Source: CAINDZ01 sp964399195 (lineage in GTDB: Bacteria > Krumholzibacteriota > Krumholzibacteriia > LZORAL124-64-63). From it: DNA of 64,000 nucleotides. Positions 1 to 9,167 of the stretch are shown here, piece after piece. Location: NCBI GenBank assembly GCA_964399195.1, contig CAYNPY010000007.1:10418-74417 (forward strand), written 5' to 3'. A program made the position numbers and the translations under genes. Positions within the stretch are counted from its first letter, which is position 1, and every line of letters begins with the position of its first letter. The notes below the pieces were generated by a model. That model did not search any database and was not told the origin of the DNA. It saw only the letters and a list, made by a program, of their open reading frames with translations.

Positions 1-426
1 CAGACCGGCGGCGTGGTGCCGTTCATCCAGAAGGCGTTCGCCGAGGCCATGACGAACGAGGCCGAGCGCCGCGCCTGGCTGGAGCCGCTGCTGGCGAAGT
101 TCGCGCGCCGGCGCGAGCTGATCGTCGAGCGCCTGGGGCCCGTCGTGGGCCCGGGACTATACCGGCCCGAAGGCGCGTTCTACTTCTTCCTCAACCTGAA
201 GGGCCTGGTGCCGGAAGCGCCGGCCGGGCAGGACCAGGGCGCGTTCACGCTGCAGCGGTTCCTGGACGCCGGCGTGGCGATCATCCCCGGCACCGCATTC
301 GGCGGCGCGGACTACTCCCACCACGCGCGCGTATCGTTCTCGGGCATCGAAGAGGCGCAGCTGGAGCGCGCGCTGGATCGCGTCACGACGCAGGTGCTGA
401 ACGGGGCGCGGCGGGCTGCGGGCTGA
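1..426 (+). CDS. PLP-dependent aminotransferase class I/II (C-terminal part, 5' end outside window)
   Basis: The reading frame is already open at base 1, so the gene begins upstream and only the last 141 residues are visible. They resemble the small domain of fold-type I aspartate/aromatic aminotransferases: a GAFYFFLNL strand, an IIPGTAFG segment and an ARVSFSG segment whose Arg normally binds the substrate carboxylate. The PLP lysine lies outside the window. The gene converges on a nitrilase-family gene 61 bp away. Aminotransferase and omega-amidase pairs are known in methionine/glutamine transamination salvage, so a functional link is possible but rests only on proximity. The exact substrate cannot be told from this fragment. 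Confidence 0.85.
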   Translation, partial: QTGGVVPFIQKAFAEAMTNEAERRAWLEPLLAKFARRRELIVERLGPVVGPGLYRPEGAFYFFLNLKGLVPEAPAGQDQGAFTLQRFLDAGVAIIPGTAFGGADYSHHARVSFSGIEEAQLERALDRVTTQVLNGARRAAG

Positions 427-451
427 GCGGGCGGATGATCGGGCGCGCGGG

Positions 452-465
452 TTGCGCCGGCGCAA
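452..465. repeat. Palindrome TTGCGCCGGCGCAA, copy 1 (intergenic, between convergent genes)
   Basis: Perfect 14-bp palindrome in the 61-bp gap between the convergent aminotransferase and nitrilase stop codons. Near-identical copies occur at 28815, 32368, 36522 and 39844. It may be a bidirectional terminator or a REP-like element; there is no T-tract. Confidence 0.6.
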
Positions 466-487
466 CGCAAGCGCAACGCGCGCGCCC

Positions 488-1303
488 TCAACCCAGCCGC
501 CGGTGCCCCAGCGCCGGCAGCCTTCGCCGCACCTCCGCCAGCCGCGCGAAGTCCAGCGTGGCGGTGACGATCTCCGTGCCGCCGGCGCTCCCTTCGGCCA
601 GCACCACGCCCCACGGGTCGACGATCAGGCTGTGGCCGTGCGTCATCACCCCGCCCGAGCCGGGGCCGGTCTGGCCCGGCGCCAGCACGAAGGCCTGGTT
701 CTCGATGGCGCGGGCGCGCAGCAGGCTCTCCCAGTGCGCGGCGCCGCTCGTGGCGGTGAACGAGGCGGGCACCGTCAGGATCTCGGCGCGCCGGTCCGCG
801 TGCCGGCGGTACAGCTCGGGGAAGCGCAGGTCGTAGCAGATGCTCAGGCCCACCGTGCGGCCGCAGGCCTGCGCGGTCACGGTCGCGTCGCCCGGCACGT
901 ACCAGTCCGACTCGCGGATCGCGACGCCGTCCACTTCCACGTCGAACAGGTGGATCTTGCGGTAGGTCGCCGCGACCGCGCCGTCGGGGCCGATGAGCAC
1001 CGACGTGTTGTGCACCTTGAAGCTGCCGGCGATGGCCTCGCAGACGCTGCCGGCCAGGACGGCCGCGCCGTGCTCGGCCGCGATCGCCTGCAGCCCGCGC
1101 AGCGAAGGCCCCGGGATGGGCTCGCCGGGCAAACTTGCCGGCTTGCCGGTGCTGCGGAAGTGGTACATCTCCGGCAGGGCGATGAAGCGGGCGCCGGCGC
1201 GGGCGGCTTCGCGCGCCAGACGCTCGGCCAGCGCGACGTTGGCGGCCACGTCCTCGCCGCTGTCCATCTGGATCAGGGCGACGGGCAGAAGATCGTCGGT
1301 CAT
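488..1303 (-). CDS. Nitrilase-superfamily carbon-nitrogen hydrolase (Nit2/omega-amidase-like)
   Basis: 271 residues, the usual length for single-domain Nit proteins. The Glu-Lys-Cys triad is visible: ALPEMYHF (Glu), YRKIHLFD (Lys) and SICYDLRFPELYR (Cys). The family hydrolyses amides such as 2-oxoglutaramate or deaminated glutathione in the cytosol. I chose the ATG at 1303 because GGGAGGA lies 5 bp upstream and the family's N-terminus starts there; the frame stays open further upstream. The ATG overlaps the stop of the upstream kinase gene by 4 bp (ATGA), so it is the last gene of a sigma factor-kinase-amidase operon. Substrate is not determined. Confidence 0.9.
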   Translation of the reverse strand: MTDDLLPVALIQMDSGEDVAANVALAERLAREAARAGARFIALPEMYHFRSTGKPASLPGEPIPGPSLRGLQAIAAEHGAAVLAGSVCEAIAGSFKVHNTSVLIGPDGAVAATYRKIHLFDVEVDGVAIRESDWYVPGDATVTAQACGRTVGLSICYDLRFPELYRRHADRRAEILTVPASFTATSGAAHWESLLRARAIENQAFVLAPGQTGPGSGGVMTHGHSLIVDPWGVVLAEGSAGGTEIVTATLDFARLAEVRRRLPALGHRRLG

Positions 1304-4300
1304 CGTGTTCCTCCCGGCCGCCGGACGGCGGCGTGTCGTGGTGGTCCCGGCGCCGGCGCCGTCCATACGCGGACGGTCCCGTCACGCGAGCCGGAAACCA
1401 GGACGCTTTCCCCGGGCCCGAAGGCGAGCGCCGTGATCCGGGCCACGTGCCCGCGCAGCGCGACCAGTTCGCGCAGGGTGCCCGCGTCCAGGAGGCGGAC
1501 GGCGCCGTCGATGCCGCCGACCGCCAGGCGCGAGCCGTCGGGGCTCCAGGCGACGGCGGCGCACCGGGCGCGGCCGAGCGTCGCCGCGGCCAGCGGCGCG
1601 CCGTCGGGCAGCGACCACAGGCGCAGCGTGCCGGTCGCGTCGACCGACGCCAGGCGGCGGCCCGTCGGGTCGGCGCAGAGGTCCAGCACCGCGCCGCCGT
1701 GGCCGCGCAGGGCCTGCGGGGGAGATTGGCCGGATGGATCCAGCAGGTGGACCGCGCTGTCGGCCCCGGCCGCCGCCAGCCAGACATCGCCCGGCAGGTA
1801 GAGCAGGTCGCGCGGAGCCCTCCCGGGCCCGGCGATCACACGCGGCGGCCGCGCGAACCGGCCGTCGGCGCCGATCGCGCCGAACACCATCCGGTCCTCG
1901 CCGAGCGCGACGGCAAAGCGGCGTCCGTCCGCGGCGATCGCCACGGCGCCGGCCGCGGTCGCCGCGGTCTGCAGCGTGTCCGCGATCGACCAGTCGGCGG
2001 AGTCGATCAGGTGCACCAGCCCGGCGGCGGAAGCGACCACCAGGAATCGCCCGTCGGGCGCGTAGGCGAGTCCGGCCACCGGGCCCACGCCGCCCAGCAG
2101 CGCGGCGGCGCGGCTGGACCCCGGCAGCGGCCAGACCGGCAACTCCCCCAGCCCGCTGCCGGCGGCGACCATGTCGCCGGAGGGGTCCAGCGCCAGCCTC
2201 GTGACCGGCATCACCATCAGCGGCGGCGAGGGCAGACGATGGGTCTCGACATCCGTGGCGTCGGCGTCCCACACCTTGAGCGTCCCGTTCCAGTCGGCGC
2301 TGGCCAGCCACCTTCCGTCGGCGCTCGCGGCGATGGCCGAGACATCCGCCCGGTGTCCGCGCAGTTCGGACAGGATGGCGCCGGAACGCGCGTCCCAGCG
2401 CACGAAGCGGCCGTCGGGGCTGCACGACAGCACCTGCCCGCCGTCGGGCGTGAAGGCCACCTGCGCGACCGTGCCCGTGTGCCCGTGGAACGTGGCCAGG
2501 TGTTCGCCGGTGATCGCGTCGTGGACGATGGCGAGCTGGTCCATGCCGCCGGACACCACGCGCCGGCCGTCGGCGCTGACAGCCAGGCAGTACACACGCC
2601 GCGTGTGCCGCGTGAACGCATGCTGCAACTCGCCCGTCGCGGCGTTCCACATCTTCACGGCGCCGTCGGCGCCGCCGGTCACCAGCAGGTCGCCGCGGGG
2701 CGACCAGGCGACCTGGGCGAACCCCGAGTGCGCCTGCCATCCGCGGATCACGCGGCGCGAGCCGACCTCCCACACGCGCACGCTGCCGTCGACCTCGGCG
2801 ACCGCCAGGCGCGCGCCCGTCGGGTCGGCGGCGACGGACGCCCAGCCGGCGCCCTCGTGCAGCACGGTCGGCGACGCTCCCGCGGCGTCGAGCAGCACGA
2901 CCCGGCCGTCGCCCAGCCCCGCGGCGAGCCAGGCGCCGTCCGGCGCCACGGCCAGGCTCTCGACGGTCCCGGCCAGGGGGCCCCAGACGCGACGCGGGGC
3001 GCCGGAGCGGGTATCCCATTCGCGCACGGTGCTGTCGATCGCCGCGCTGAACAGCGTCGCGTCGCCGGGCGCGAAGCGCACGCAGGTGATCCCCTCGACG
3101 TGCGCCTTGACGGTGACCAAACTGCGGTCGAGCCGCGCGGTCAGGTGCCGCCACTCCCAGCCCCGCAGCGCGGCCGGCGCCGCGGCCAGGCGCTCGGTCG
3201 CCTCCTCGACGGCGTTCTCGCGCAACGCCGACTCGGCCGCCGCGAGGGAATTCTCGTAGGCCAGGCGTTCGGCCGCGCGCGTCTGCCGACGGGCCTGCTG
3301 CCAGGCCTCGACGCTGACCGCCAGTGCGACCGCAAGCGCCACGACCGTCGCCGCCGTCGCCAGCACCAGCGCCCGGTGCCGGCGCACGAACTTGCCGGCC
3401 CGGTAGCCCAGCCGGTCCGGCGCCGCCAGCACGGGCAGGCCGTCAAGATGGCGCCGGATGTCGGTCGCCAGTTCGGCGACAGTCCCGTAACGGCGGTCCG
3501 GCTCCTTGCGGAGCGCCTTGAGGACGATGTTGTCCAGGTCCCCGGCCAGTTGCTGCGACAGCCGCGCCGGCGACTGTCCGCGCCTCTGCGCGACGTCGAT
3601 CGGGGCCCGCGCGGCCGCGCGGCTCGGACGCGTGGGCTCGGTCTCGCTGATGACGCGCGCGGCCTCGGGCGTCAGCTGAGTGGGCATCGCGTACGGCGCG
3701 GCGCCCGACAGCAGCTCGTGGAGCAGCACGCCGAGGCTGTAGACGTCCGTGGCTGTGGTCACGCGCCGGCCCAGCACCTGTTCGGGACTGGCATAGCGCG
3801 GCGTCATCGCCGTCGTCAGCGTGCGGTCGGCGTCCGCCGCCTCGAGACCGGCATCGCCGCCGATGACCTTGGCGATGCCGAAGTCCAGCAGCTTCACCTG
3901 GCCCTGGCGATCGACCAGGATGTTGCTCGGCTTGAGGTCGCGATGGACGACCAGGTTGCCGTGCGCGTGCTGAACGGCGTCGCAGACGGTCAGGAACAGC
4001 CGCAGGCGCTCGGCGATCGGCAGCGCCAGCTCGTCCGCGTGGCGGTCGATCGGCAGGCCGTCGACGTATTCCATGACCAGGTACGGCCGCCCGTCGGGCG
4101 CGGCGCCGCCGTCGAGCAGGCGCGCGATGTGCGGGTGATCGAGGTCGGCCAGGACCTGCCGCTCGCGACGGAACCGCTCGGTGATCTCGGCGGTGTCCAG
4201 CCAGGGACGGATCAGCTTGACGGCGACCTGCTTGCGGAATGCGGTGTCGACGCGCTGGCCGAGGTACACGGCGCCCATGCCGCCGGTGGCCAGCCGGCGC

Positions 4301-4584
4301 ACCAGGCGCCAGGGGCCCAGGGCCAGGCCGAGAGCGGGGTCCGCCTCGTCGGCGGCCTTCGCCGGGAGGATCGGCGCCGCAAGGTGCGGCGCGCCGTCGA
4401 ACAGGCGCTGCGCGGCAGGCAGTGCGGCCAGCAGCGAATCGACATCCGCGCGCAGGGCCTCGTCGCCCGCGCAGGCGGCGTCCAGGTAGGCGGCGCGCGC
4501 GGCGGCATCCAGTTCGAGGGCCGCGGCGAAGATGTCGGCCGCGCGGCGCGGCGCGGGCGGAATGGCCTCCCGCGGGACGCTCAT
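1300..4584 (-). CDS. Membrane-anchored Ser/Thr protein kinase with C-terminal WD40 repeats
   Basis: 1094 residues. A PknB-type kinase domain spans about residues 95-360: glycine loop ATGGMGAVYLG near 100, lysine in QVAVKLIRP near 123, VVHRDLKPSN near 211, LLDFGIAK near 233 and ASPEQV. One hydrophobic helix near 405-426 is followed by a short coiled stretch and then many WD40 repeats from about 475 to the end (repeated 'G..LAWSPDG.RL..GG.DG.V..W'). The kinase should face the cytosol and the propeller the periplasm. It overlaps the sigma-factor stop by 4 bp. Sigma factors of this type next to PASTA-less kinases are a recurring pair in Acidobacteria and Planctomycetes. The signal sensed by the propeller is unknown. 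Confidence 0.93.
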   Translation of the reverse strand: MSVPREAIPPAPRRAADIFAAALELDAAARAAYLDAACAGDEALRADVDSLLAALPAAQRLFDGAPHLAAPILPAKAADEADPALGLALGPWRLVRRLATGGMGAVYLGQRVDTAFRKQVAVKLIRPWLDTAEITERFRRERQVLADLDHPHIARLLDGGAAPDGRPYLVMEYVDGLPIDRHADELALPIAERLRLFLTVCDAVQHAHGNLVVHRDLKPSNILVDRQGQVKLLDFGIAKVIGGDAGLEAADADRTLTTAMTPRYASPEQVLGRRVTTATDVYSLGVLLHELLSGAAPYAMPTQLTPEAARVISETEPTRPSRAAARAPIDVAQRRGQSPARLSQQLAGDLDNIVLKALRKEPDRRYGTVAELATDIRRHLDGLPVLAAPDRLGYRAGKFVRRHRALVLATAATVVALAVALAVSVEAWQQARRQTRAAERLAYENSLAAAESALRENAVEEATERLAAAPAALRGWEWRHLTARLDRSLVTVKAHVEGITCVRFAPGDATLFSAAIDSTVREWDTRSGAPRRVWGPLAGTVESLAVAPDGAWLAAGLGDGRVVLLDAAGASPTVLHEGAGWASVAADPTGARLAVAEVDGSVRVWEVGSRRVIRGWQAHSGFAQVAWSPRGDLLVTGGADGAVKMWNAATGELQHAFTRHTRRVYCLAVSADGRRVVSGGMDQLAIVHDAITGEHLATFHGHTGTVAQVAFTPDGGQVLSCSPDGRFVRWDARSGAILSELRGHRADVSAIAASADGRWLASADWNGTLKVWDADATDVETHRLPSPPLMVMPVTRLALDPSGDMVAAGSGLGELPVWPLPGSSRAAALLGGVGPVAGLAYAPDGRFLVVASAAGLVHLIDSADWSIADTLQTAATAAGAVAIAADGRRFAVALGEDRMVFGAIGADGRFARPPRVIAGPGRAPRDLLYLPGDVWLAAAGADSAVHLLDPSGQSPPQALRGHGGAVLDLCADPTGRRLASVDATGTLRLWSLPDGAPLAAATLGRARCAAVAWSPDGSRLAVGGIDGAVRLLDAGTLRELVALRGHVARITALAFGPGESVLVSGSRDGTVRVWTAPAPGPPRHAAVRRPGGTR

Positions 4585-5159
4585 CCCGGCCCTCCGCCGT
4601 CGCTGAGTTCGCGGTAGAGCCACGCCTGCGCGTAGTCCCAGTGGCGGCAGACCGTGCGTCGCGAGATCCCCAGCAGCTGCGCGCACTCGTCCTGGGTCAG
4701 GCCGCCGAAGAAGCGCAGTTCGACCACCTGCGCGATCTGCGGCTCCTCCTTCTCGAGCCGCCGCAGCGCGTCGTCCAGCGCGATCACCACGGGATCGGCG
4801 GCCTCGTCGCCCAGCACCAGCGCCTCGTCGAGGTCCAGGTGGACCTTGCCGCCGGGACGCTTGAGGCTGTTGCGGGCGCGGGCGTGGTCGACCAGGATGC
4901 GGCGCATGGCCTGGGCGGCCACGGCCAGGAAGTGGGCGCGGTTCTGCCAGACCGCCCGGTCCTGGTCGACCAGGCGCATGAACGCCTCGTGCACCAGGGC
5001 GGTCGGCTGCAGGGTGTGGTCCGGGCGCTCCCGGGCCAGGTGCGCGCGGGCGCGCCGGCGCAGGTCGTCGTAGACGGCAGCGAAGAGGTCGCGCACGGCG
5101 CCGGGTTCGCCGGCCGTCGCGGCCTGGAGCAGAAGGGTCACGTCGCGTGGGGAATCCAT
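4581..5159 (-). CDS. ECF-like sigma-70 factor (TIGR02999-type)
   Basis: 192 residues. Region 2 lies in the N-terminal half (DLFAAVYDDLRRRARAHL, then TALVHEAFMRLVDQ). Region 4 with its helix-turn-helix is near the C-terminus (GLTQDECAQLLGISRRTVCR, ending AWLYREL). The HEAF and AWLYREL signatures fit the sigma group usually found beside serine/threonine kinases, as here. The start MDSPRD was chosen because the preceding 62 codons read as Arg/Pro-rich non-protein. No Shine-Dalgarno sequence precedes it, but a TATACT box sits 6 bp upstream, so the message may be leaderless. No anti-sigma gene is adjacent; phosphorylation by the downstream kinase may control it (inference). Confidence 0.92.
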   Translation of the reverse strand: MDSPRDVTLLLQAATAGEPGAVRDLFAAVYDDLRRRARAHLARERPDHTLQPTALVHEAFMRLVDQDRAVWQNRAHFLAVAAQAMRRILVDHARARNSLKRPGGKVHLDLDEALVLGDEAADPVVIALDDALRRLEKEEPQIAQVVELRFFGGLTQDECAQLLGISRRTVCRHWDYAQAWLYRELSDGGGPG

Positions 5160-5165
5160 GCGACG

Positions 5166-5171
5166 AGTATA
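5166..5171 (-). promoter_or_regulatory. Possible -10 box giving a leaderless sigma-factor mRNA
   Basis: TATACT (minus strand) ends 6 bp before the sigma-factor ATG at 5159, which would put the first transcribed base on or next to the A of ATG. No ribosome-binding site and no clear -35 hexamer are visible. Confidence 0.4.
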
Positions 5172-5335
5172 GGACGAGCGGCGGCGGGGCCGCCATTCGA
5201 GAAGACGATTTCGGTGCGATATCGTGGCGCAATCCGGGTCCGGATTCCGCGTCAGGGTCAGGAGCAGCGGCCGGCGACGCCCCCTTTCCGGAGGCGGACG
5301 CCGCCCTCTCGGCATTCCCGTCCCTGGAGGTCTCC

Positions 5336-5905
5336 ATGTTCCCATGCATCCCGGGCCGGCAGCGGATCCGTCCAGCGGTCCTGCCGCTGGCGCTGGCTGC
5401 GGCAGCCTGCCTGCCGGCCACGCCCGCGGCGGCGGCGGCCATCTCGCACGCGGTCATCGGCGCCGGCGGCGGAACGGCCGCGGGCGCCGCGGCCGCGGTG
5501 CGGGCGACGGTCGGGCAGCCGGCCGTCGGCGCGGCCGCCGGCGTCACCGTGACCATCGGCGCGGGCTGGTGGACGCCGCCGGGCGGAGCGGCCGCGGGAG
5601 TGCCGGGCGACCTGCCCCCGCCGCAGGCCTTCCGCGCCTACCCCAACCACCCGAATCCGTTCAACCCCCGCACGACGCTGGCGTTCGACCTGCCGGCGGC
5701 CGAGCCGCGCCTGAGGCTGCGCCTGTTCGACCTGCAGGGCCGGCTGGTGGCGTCGCTGGTGGACGGCGCGCTGCCGGCCGGGCGGCACCAGGTCGTGTGG
5801 AGCGGCCTGGACGACGCCGGTCGCGCGGTCGCTTCGGGGGTCTACGTCTCGGTGCTGGAGTCGTCCCAGGGGCGCGCCAGCCACAAGCTCACGCTGGTGC
5901 GCTGA
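5336..5905 (+). CDS. Small secreted protein with FlgD-type C-terminal (NPFNP) domain
   Basis: 189 residues with a basic N-terminus and an Ala/Leu-rich signal peptide ending near ATPAAAAA. A Gly/Ala-rich middle follows, then an FlgD-Ig-like C-terminal module of about 85 residues (HPNPFNPRTTLAFDLP, then FDLQGRLV and GVYVSVL). This module resembles the sorting/attachment domain found on secreted proteins of FCB-group and Eisenbacteria-like bacteria. GGAGG lies 5 bp before the ATG. It is divergent from the sigma-factor operon and 44 bp upstream of another secreted-protein gene, so the two may be co-transcribed. No enzymatic motif is visible. Confidence 0.8.
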   Translation: MFPCIPGRQRIRPAVLPLALAAAACLPATPAAAAAISHAVIGAGGGTAAGAAAAVRATVGQPAVGAAAGVTVTIGAGWWTPPGGAAAGVPGDLPPPQAFRAYPNHPNPFNPRTTLAFDLPAAEPRLRLRLFDLQGRLVASLVDGALPAGRHQVVWSGLDDAGRAVASGVYVSVLESSQGRASHKLTLVR

Positions 5906-5949
5906 GGCGCCGGCGCCGGAAACACCCAGCCCGACAAGGGGTCGACACC

Positions 5950-7617
5950 ATGAAGAAGTTCTCCATCGCCGCGGGCATCGCCGCCATTCTGCTGTCCTGC
6001 CTGCGTCCGGCCGGCGCCATGGGAGCGGCGCCCTCGACGGTCAGCTACCAGGGCCGGCTCGACGTGAATGGCCAGCCCTTCACCGGCCAGGCCGGCTTCA
6101 AGTTCGCGATCCTCTGCGGCACGCTGCCGGGCACGGTCAGCGTCTGGTCCAACGACGGCAGCAGCGTGGCCGGCAGCCAGCCGACCGGCGCGGTGACGCT
6201 CGCGGTCGAGGGCGGCATCTTCAGCGTGAGGCTCGGCGACGAGGGCCTGGGCATGGTCGCGCTCAGTTCGTACAACGTCGACCAACCCTGCAATCAGAAC
6301 GCCCAACTGCGCGTGTGGGTGGACACCGGCTCGGGCTTCGAGCAGCTCGCCGACCAGCCGCTGTCGAGCAGCCCCTACGCCCTCCTGGCCAACCAGGCGC
6401 GCTTCTCGACCGACCACTTCTACACGCTCCAGAGCGACCTCGTGGCCTACGACGGGCGGATCCGCGGCGTGGACATGAACGGCTACATCGACCGCGTCTG
6501 GCTGGACGGCAAGACGGGCCTCGCGCACTGCGACACCCTCGAGTTCGGCGACGGGACGCGCATGACCACGGCCGCGGCAGGCGGCGGCAACGACGGCGAC
6601 TGGAACGTATCAGGCTCGAACATGTCCGCTGCCATCGCCGGCAACGTCGGCGTCGGCACCACGGCGCCCGACCGGAAGCTGCACGTCTCCGGCGGCGCCG
6701 ACATCGACTCCGCGTTCAACGGCGGCTACGTGCGCATCGGCCCGGCGACGACGGGCAACCTGCTGCTCGACAACAACGAGATCCAGGCCGTCAACAACGG
6801 CGCCGCCAACAACCTCGGCATCAATGTCGAGGGCGGCAGCGTCGGCATCGGCACCGTCAATCCGTCCTCGCGGCTGCACGTGCTCGGCTCGGTGCGCGCC
6901 GACGGCGCCGGCGGCTTCGACGTCCGCAACCCGAACAACACCGCCGCCATCTCGCGGTTCGACTGGAACGCCGACATCGCCCGCATCCGCGTCGGCGGCA
7001 CGGGCACGGGTTCGTTGAACGGATTCGACATCCAGGGCATCTCGGACGCCAGCTGGCTGCGCATCCTGAACAACGGGAACGTCGGCCTCGGCACCACGAC
7101 GCCGTCGCAGCGCCTGGAAGTGGCGGGCAACGCGGTCATCACCGGGAACCTCACGGTGCAGGGCACGATCAGCGGCGGCGGCGCGGGCGGCGCCGGCATC
7201 ATCGCGATCCCGTCATCGGCGTTCCTCGAGGAGGAGACCAACCAGATGGACGTGCACCGCAGCAACGTGCTGCTGCACGGCCGCACCGCGGGCCAGGGCC
7301 TGACCTTCGAGGCGCCGGTCTACCTGCCCAACGGCGCCACGATCACGGGCTTCGAGGTGCACCTGACCGACTCGGACGGCACGCGCAACATCCAGACGTT
7401 CCTGCTGAGCCATCCCTACACGGCCGGGGCCGGCGCGATCATCGCGACGCTCGCCAGCACGGGGACGCCGGGCCGCACCTCGTACGCGAACAACTCCTTG
7501 GGCGCCGTGGTCAACAATGCCGCCAACCACTACGTGGTGGCGTGCAACTGGACGACGCCGAACACGGTCACGAGCCTGGCCATCCACGGCATGAAGATCA
7601 CCTACACGCTGCCTTGA
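5950..7617 (+). CDS. Secreted fibre-like protein with GIGT-P-L-V-G repeats
   Basis: 555 residues with a signal peptide (MKKFSIAAGIAAILLSCLRP) followed by a STVSYQGRL start common in secreted repeat proteins. Three copies of a short repeat are visible: VGVGTTAPDRKLHVSG near 235, VGIGTVNPSSRLHVLG near 298 and VGLGTTTPSQRLEVAG near 378. This repeat occurs in tail-fibre-like trimeric surface proteins of many Bacteroidetes-type genomes. The C-terminal 150 residues look like a beta-sandwich (LPNGATITGFEVHLTD). No enzymatic residues were recognised; a structural or adhesive surface role is inferred. A GC-rich hairpin lies 186 bp downstream. Confidence 0.75.
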   Translation: MKKFSIAAGIAAILLSCLRPAGAMGAAPSTVSYQGRLDVNGQPFTGQAGFKFAILCGTLPGTVSVWSNDGSSVAGSQPTGAVTLAVEGGIFSVRLGDEGLGMVALSSYNVDQPCNQNAQLRVWVDTGSGFEQLADQPLSSSPYALLANQARFSTDHFYTLQSDLVAYDGRIRGVDMNGYIDRVWLDGKTGLAHCDTLEFGDGTRMTTAAAGGGNDGDWNVSGSNMSAAIAGNVGVGTTAPDRKLHVSGGADIDSAFNGGYVRIGPATTGNLLLDNNEIQAVNNGAANNLGINVEGGSVGIGTVNPSSRLHVLGSVRADGAGGFDVRNPNNTAAISRFDWNADIARIRVGGTGTGSLNGFDIQGISDASWLRILNNGNVGLGTTTPSQRLEVAGNAVITGNLTVQGTISGGGAGGAGIIAIPSSAFLEEETNQMDVHRSNVLLHGRTAGQGLTFEAPVYLPNGATITGFEVHLTDSDGTRNIQTFLLSHPYTAGAGAIIATLASTGTPGRTSYANNSLGAVVNNAANHYVVACNWTTPNTVTSLAIHGMKITYTLP

Positions 7618-8105
7618 ACGGGGAGGGGGACGGGATGAGGCGGAGTCGCTGGAGTCTGCGCGACGGGACGGCGGCGGGGGGTACGGAGATCCGGCGGCCC
7701 CGGGCGGCGGCAACCAGGCGCTGGAGGGCGACCGGCGCCAAGCCGCCGTCCCGGGGTCCGTCGGCGAAATCCGCGGACTGAGCCGCCGCGCCGGGCGGCG
7801 GTGGCGGGCGCGGGGCCGGCTCGGCTCCGCGCCCGCTGCCGTGCCGGACCGGCCCTCGCGCCCCCGTGGTCCGGATCCTGCAAACTTCCGCGTCGCGTCG
7901 TCCCGCCCGCCGGCGGCCCCTGAGGCCGGCGGCAGGACCACGGCCGTCGCCGGCGACATATCTCGTTGCGGCTGATGGCGTTGCATGAAAAGCGCGGCTG
8001 GCGGCCAGGGCGACCGGAGCCCCGCCGGCGGCACGGGTGGACGATATCCTGCCAGCACGGCATCCCGCCCTGCGCAGGCGCGTCCCAGGGAAGGGCAGTT
8101 CGCTG
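7618..8105. other. 488-bp intergenic region
   Basis: No convincing gene in any frame: the open frames are Arg/Pro-rich shadows without recognisable motifs. It holds a GC-rich hairpin (7804-7836) and probably the promoter of the nonulosonate operon. A TATCCT at 8045-8050 is the best -10 candidate but has no matching -35. Confidence 0.5.
7804..7836. terminator. GC-rich hairpin downstream of the fibre-like protein gene
   Basis: Perfect 10-bp inverted repeat GCGGGCGCGG / CCGCGCCCGC with a 13-base loop. There is no T-tract, so it is terminator-like rather than a textbook intrinsic terminator. Confidence 0.4.
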
Positions 8106-9167
8106 ATGGACCAGCGCGACTTGAACACCGGCAACATGCACACGGGCAACATGTACTCAGGAAAGACGATCCTGATCACCGGCGGCACCGGCTCGCTCGG
8201 CCACGCCCTGGTCCGGCGCTTCCTGAAGACCGATGTCCGGCGGGTGATCATCTACAGCCGCGACGAGTTCAAGCAGTACCACATGGAGCAGGAGTTCGCG
8301 GCCGACCGCGCCCGCCTGCGCTTCTTCATCGGCGACGTGCGCGACCGCCAGCGCCTGTACCGCGCCTTCAGCGGCGTCGACTACGTCATCCACGCCGCCG
8401 CGCTCAAGCACGTGCACCTGATGGAGTACAACCCGCACGAGGCGGTGCAGACGAACATCGTCGGGGCGATGAACATCCTGGACGCGGCCATCGACCGCGG
8501 CGTGAAGAAGGTCGTGGCGCTGTCGACCGACAAGGCCGTCAACCCGGTGAACCTCTACGGCGCCACGAAGCTGGTCAGCGACAAGCTCTTCCGCGCCGCC
8601 CACGCCTACGCCGCCGGCGGCACGCAGTTCGTCGTCGTGCGCTACGGCAATGTCGTCGGCAGCCGCGGCTCGGTGATCCCCTTCTTCCGCAAGCTGACCG
8701 CCGGGGGCGCCGACTCGCTGCCCATCACCGACCGCCGCATGACGCGCTTCTGGATCACGCTCGAGCAGAGCGTCGACCTGGTCGTGCGCGCGCTGGAAAC
8801 GGGCGGCGGCGGCGAGGTCTTCCTCTCGAAGATCCCCTCCTGCAACATCACCGACATCGCCCACGCGGTGAACCCGCGGGCGCGCCTGGTGGAGACGGGC
8901 ATCCGCCCGGGCGAGAAGCTCCACGAGGTGATGCTGACCGAGGACGAGGCGCGCTCCACCTTCGAGTACGACGACCACTACGTGGTCTACCCCCTCTCCT
9001 ACGCCGAATCGCAGCAGGACCACGTGCGGCCGGGCGGCCGGCTGGTGCCGCGCGAGTTCCGCTACGCCTCCGACACGAACGACCAGTGGCTGTCGCTGGT
9101 GGACCTGACCGTGCTGCTGGCGGAGATCCCCGAGGAGGAGCCGCTGGCCGTGGGGAGCCGCGCATGA
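8106..9167 (+). CDS. pseB: PseB-type UDP-GlcNAc 4,6-dehydratase
   Basis: 353-residue extended SDR. The NAD(P)-binding TGGTGSLG sits near residue 25, and TDKAVNPVNLYGATK carries the catalytic Asp-Lys and Tyr/Lys set typical of inverting dehydratases (PseB/FlaA1). HAAALKHV and GEKLHE are also conserved. It converts UDP-GlcNAc to the 4-keto-6-deoxy-L-altro sugar, the first step to pseudaminic acid-like sugars. The ATG at 8106 gives a short tail before the Rossmann fold and follows an AAGGG; an ATG at 8151 is an alternative start. It is the first gene of a four-gene operon and overlaps pseC by 4 bp. Confidence 0.93.
   Translation: MDQRDLNTGNMHTGNMYSGKTILITGGTGSLGHALVRRFLKTDVRRVIIYSRDEFKQYHMEQEFAADRARLRFFIGDVRDRQRLYRAFSGVDYVIHAAALKHVHLMEYNPHEAVQTNIVGAMNILDAAIDRGVKKVVALSTDKAVNPVNLYGATKLVSDKLFRAAHAYAAGGTQFVVVRYGNVVGSRGSVIPFFRKLTAGGADSLPITDRRMTRFWITLEQSVDLVVRALETGGGGEVFLSKIPSCNITDIAHAVNPRARLVETGIRPGEKLHEVMLTEDEARSTFEYDDHYVVYPLSYAESQQDHVRPGGRLVPREFRYASDTNDQWLSLVDLTVLLAEIPEEEPLAVGSRA

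Noticed and set aside
1300..5556. A 1418-codon frame joining the kinase to upstream sequence
   Set aside because: The section above 4584 overlaps the sigma factor in a different frame and has no recognisable protein; the kinase starts at 4584.
7635..7781. Short ATG frame after the fibre-like protein gene
   Set aside because: 48 codons of Arg/Ala/Pro-rich sequence typical of random high-GC DNA, despite a GGGAGGGGG upstream.
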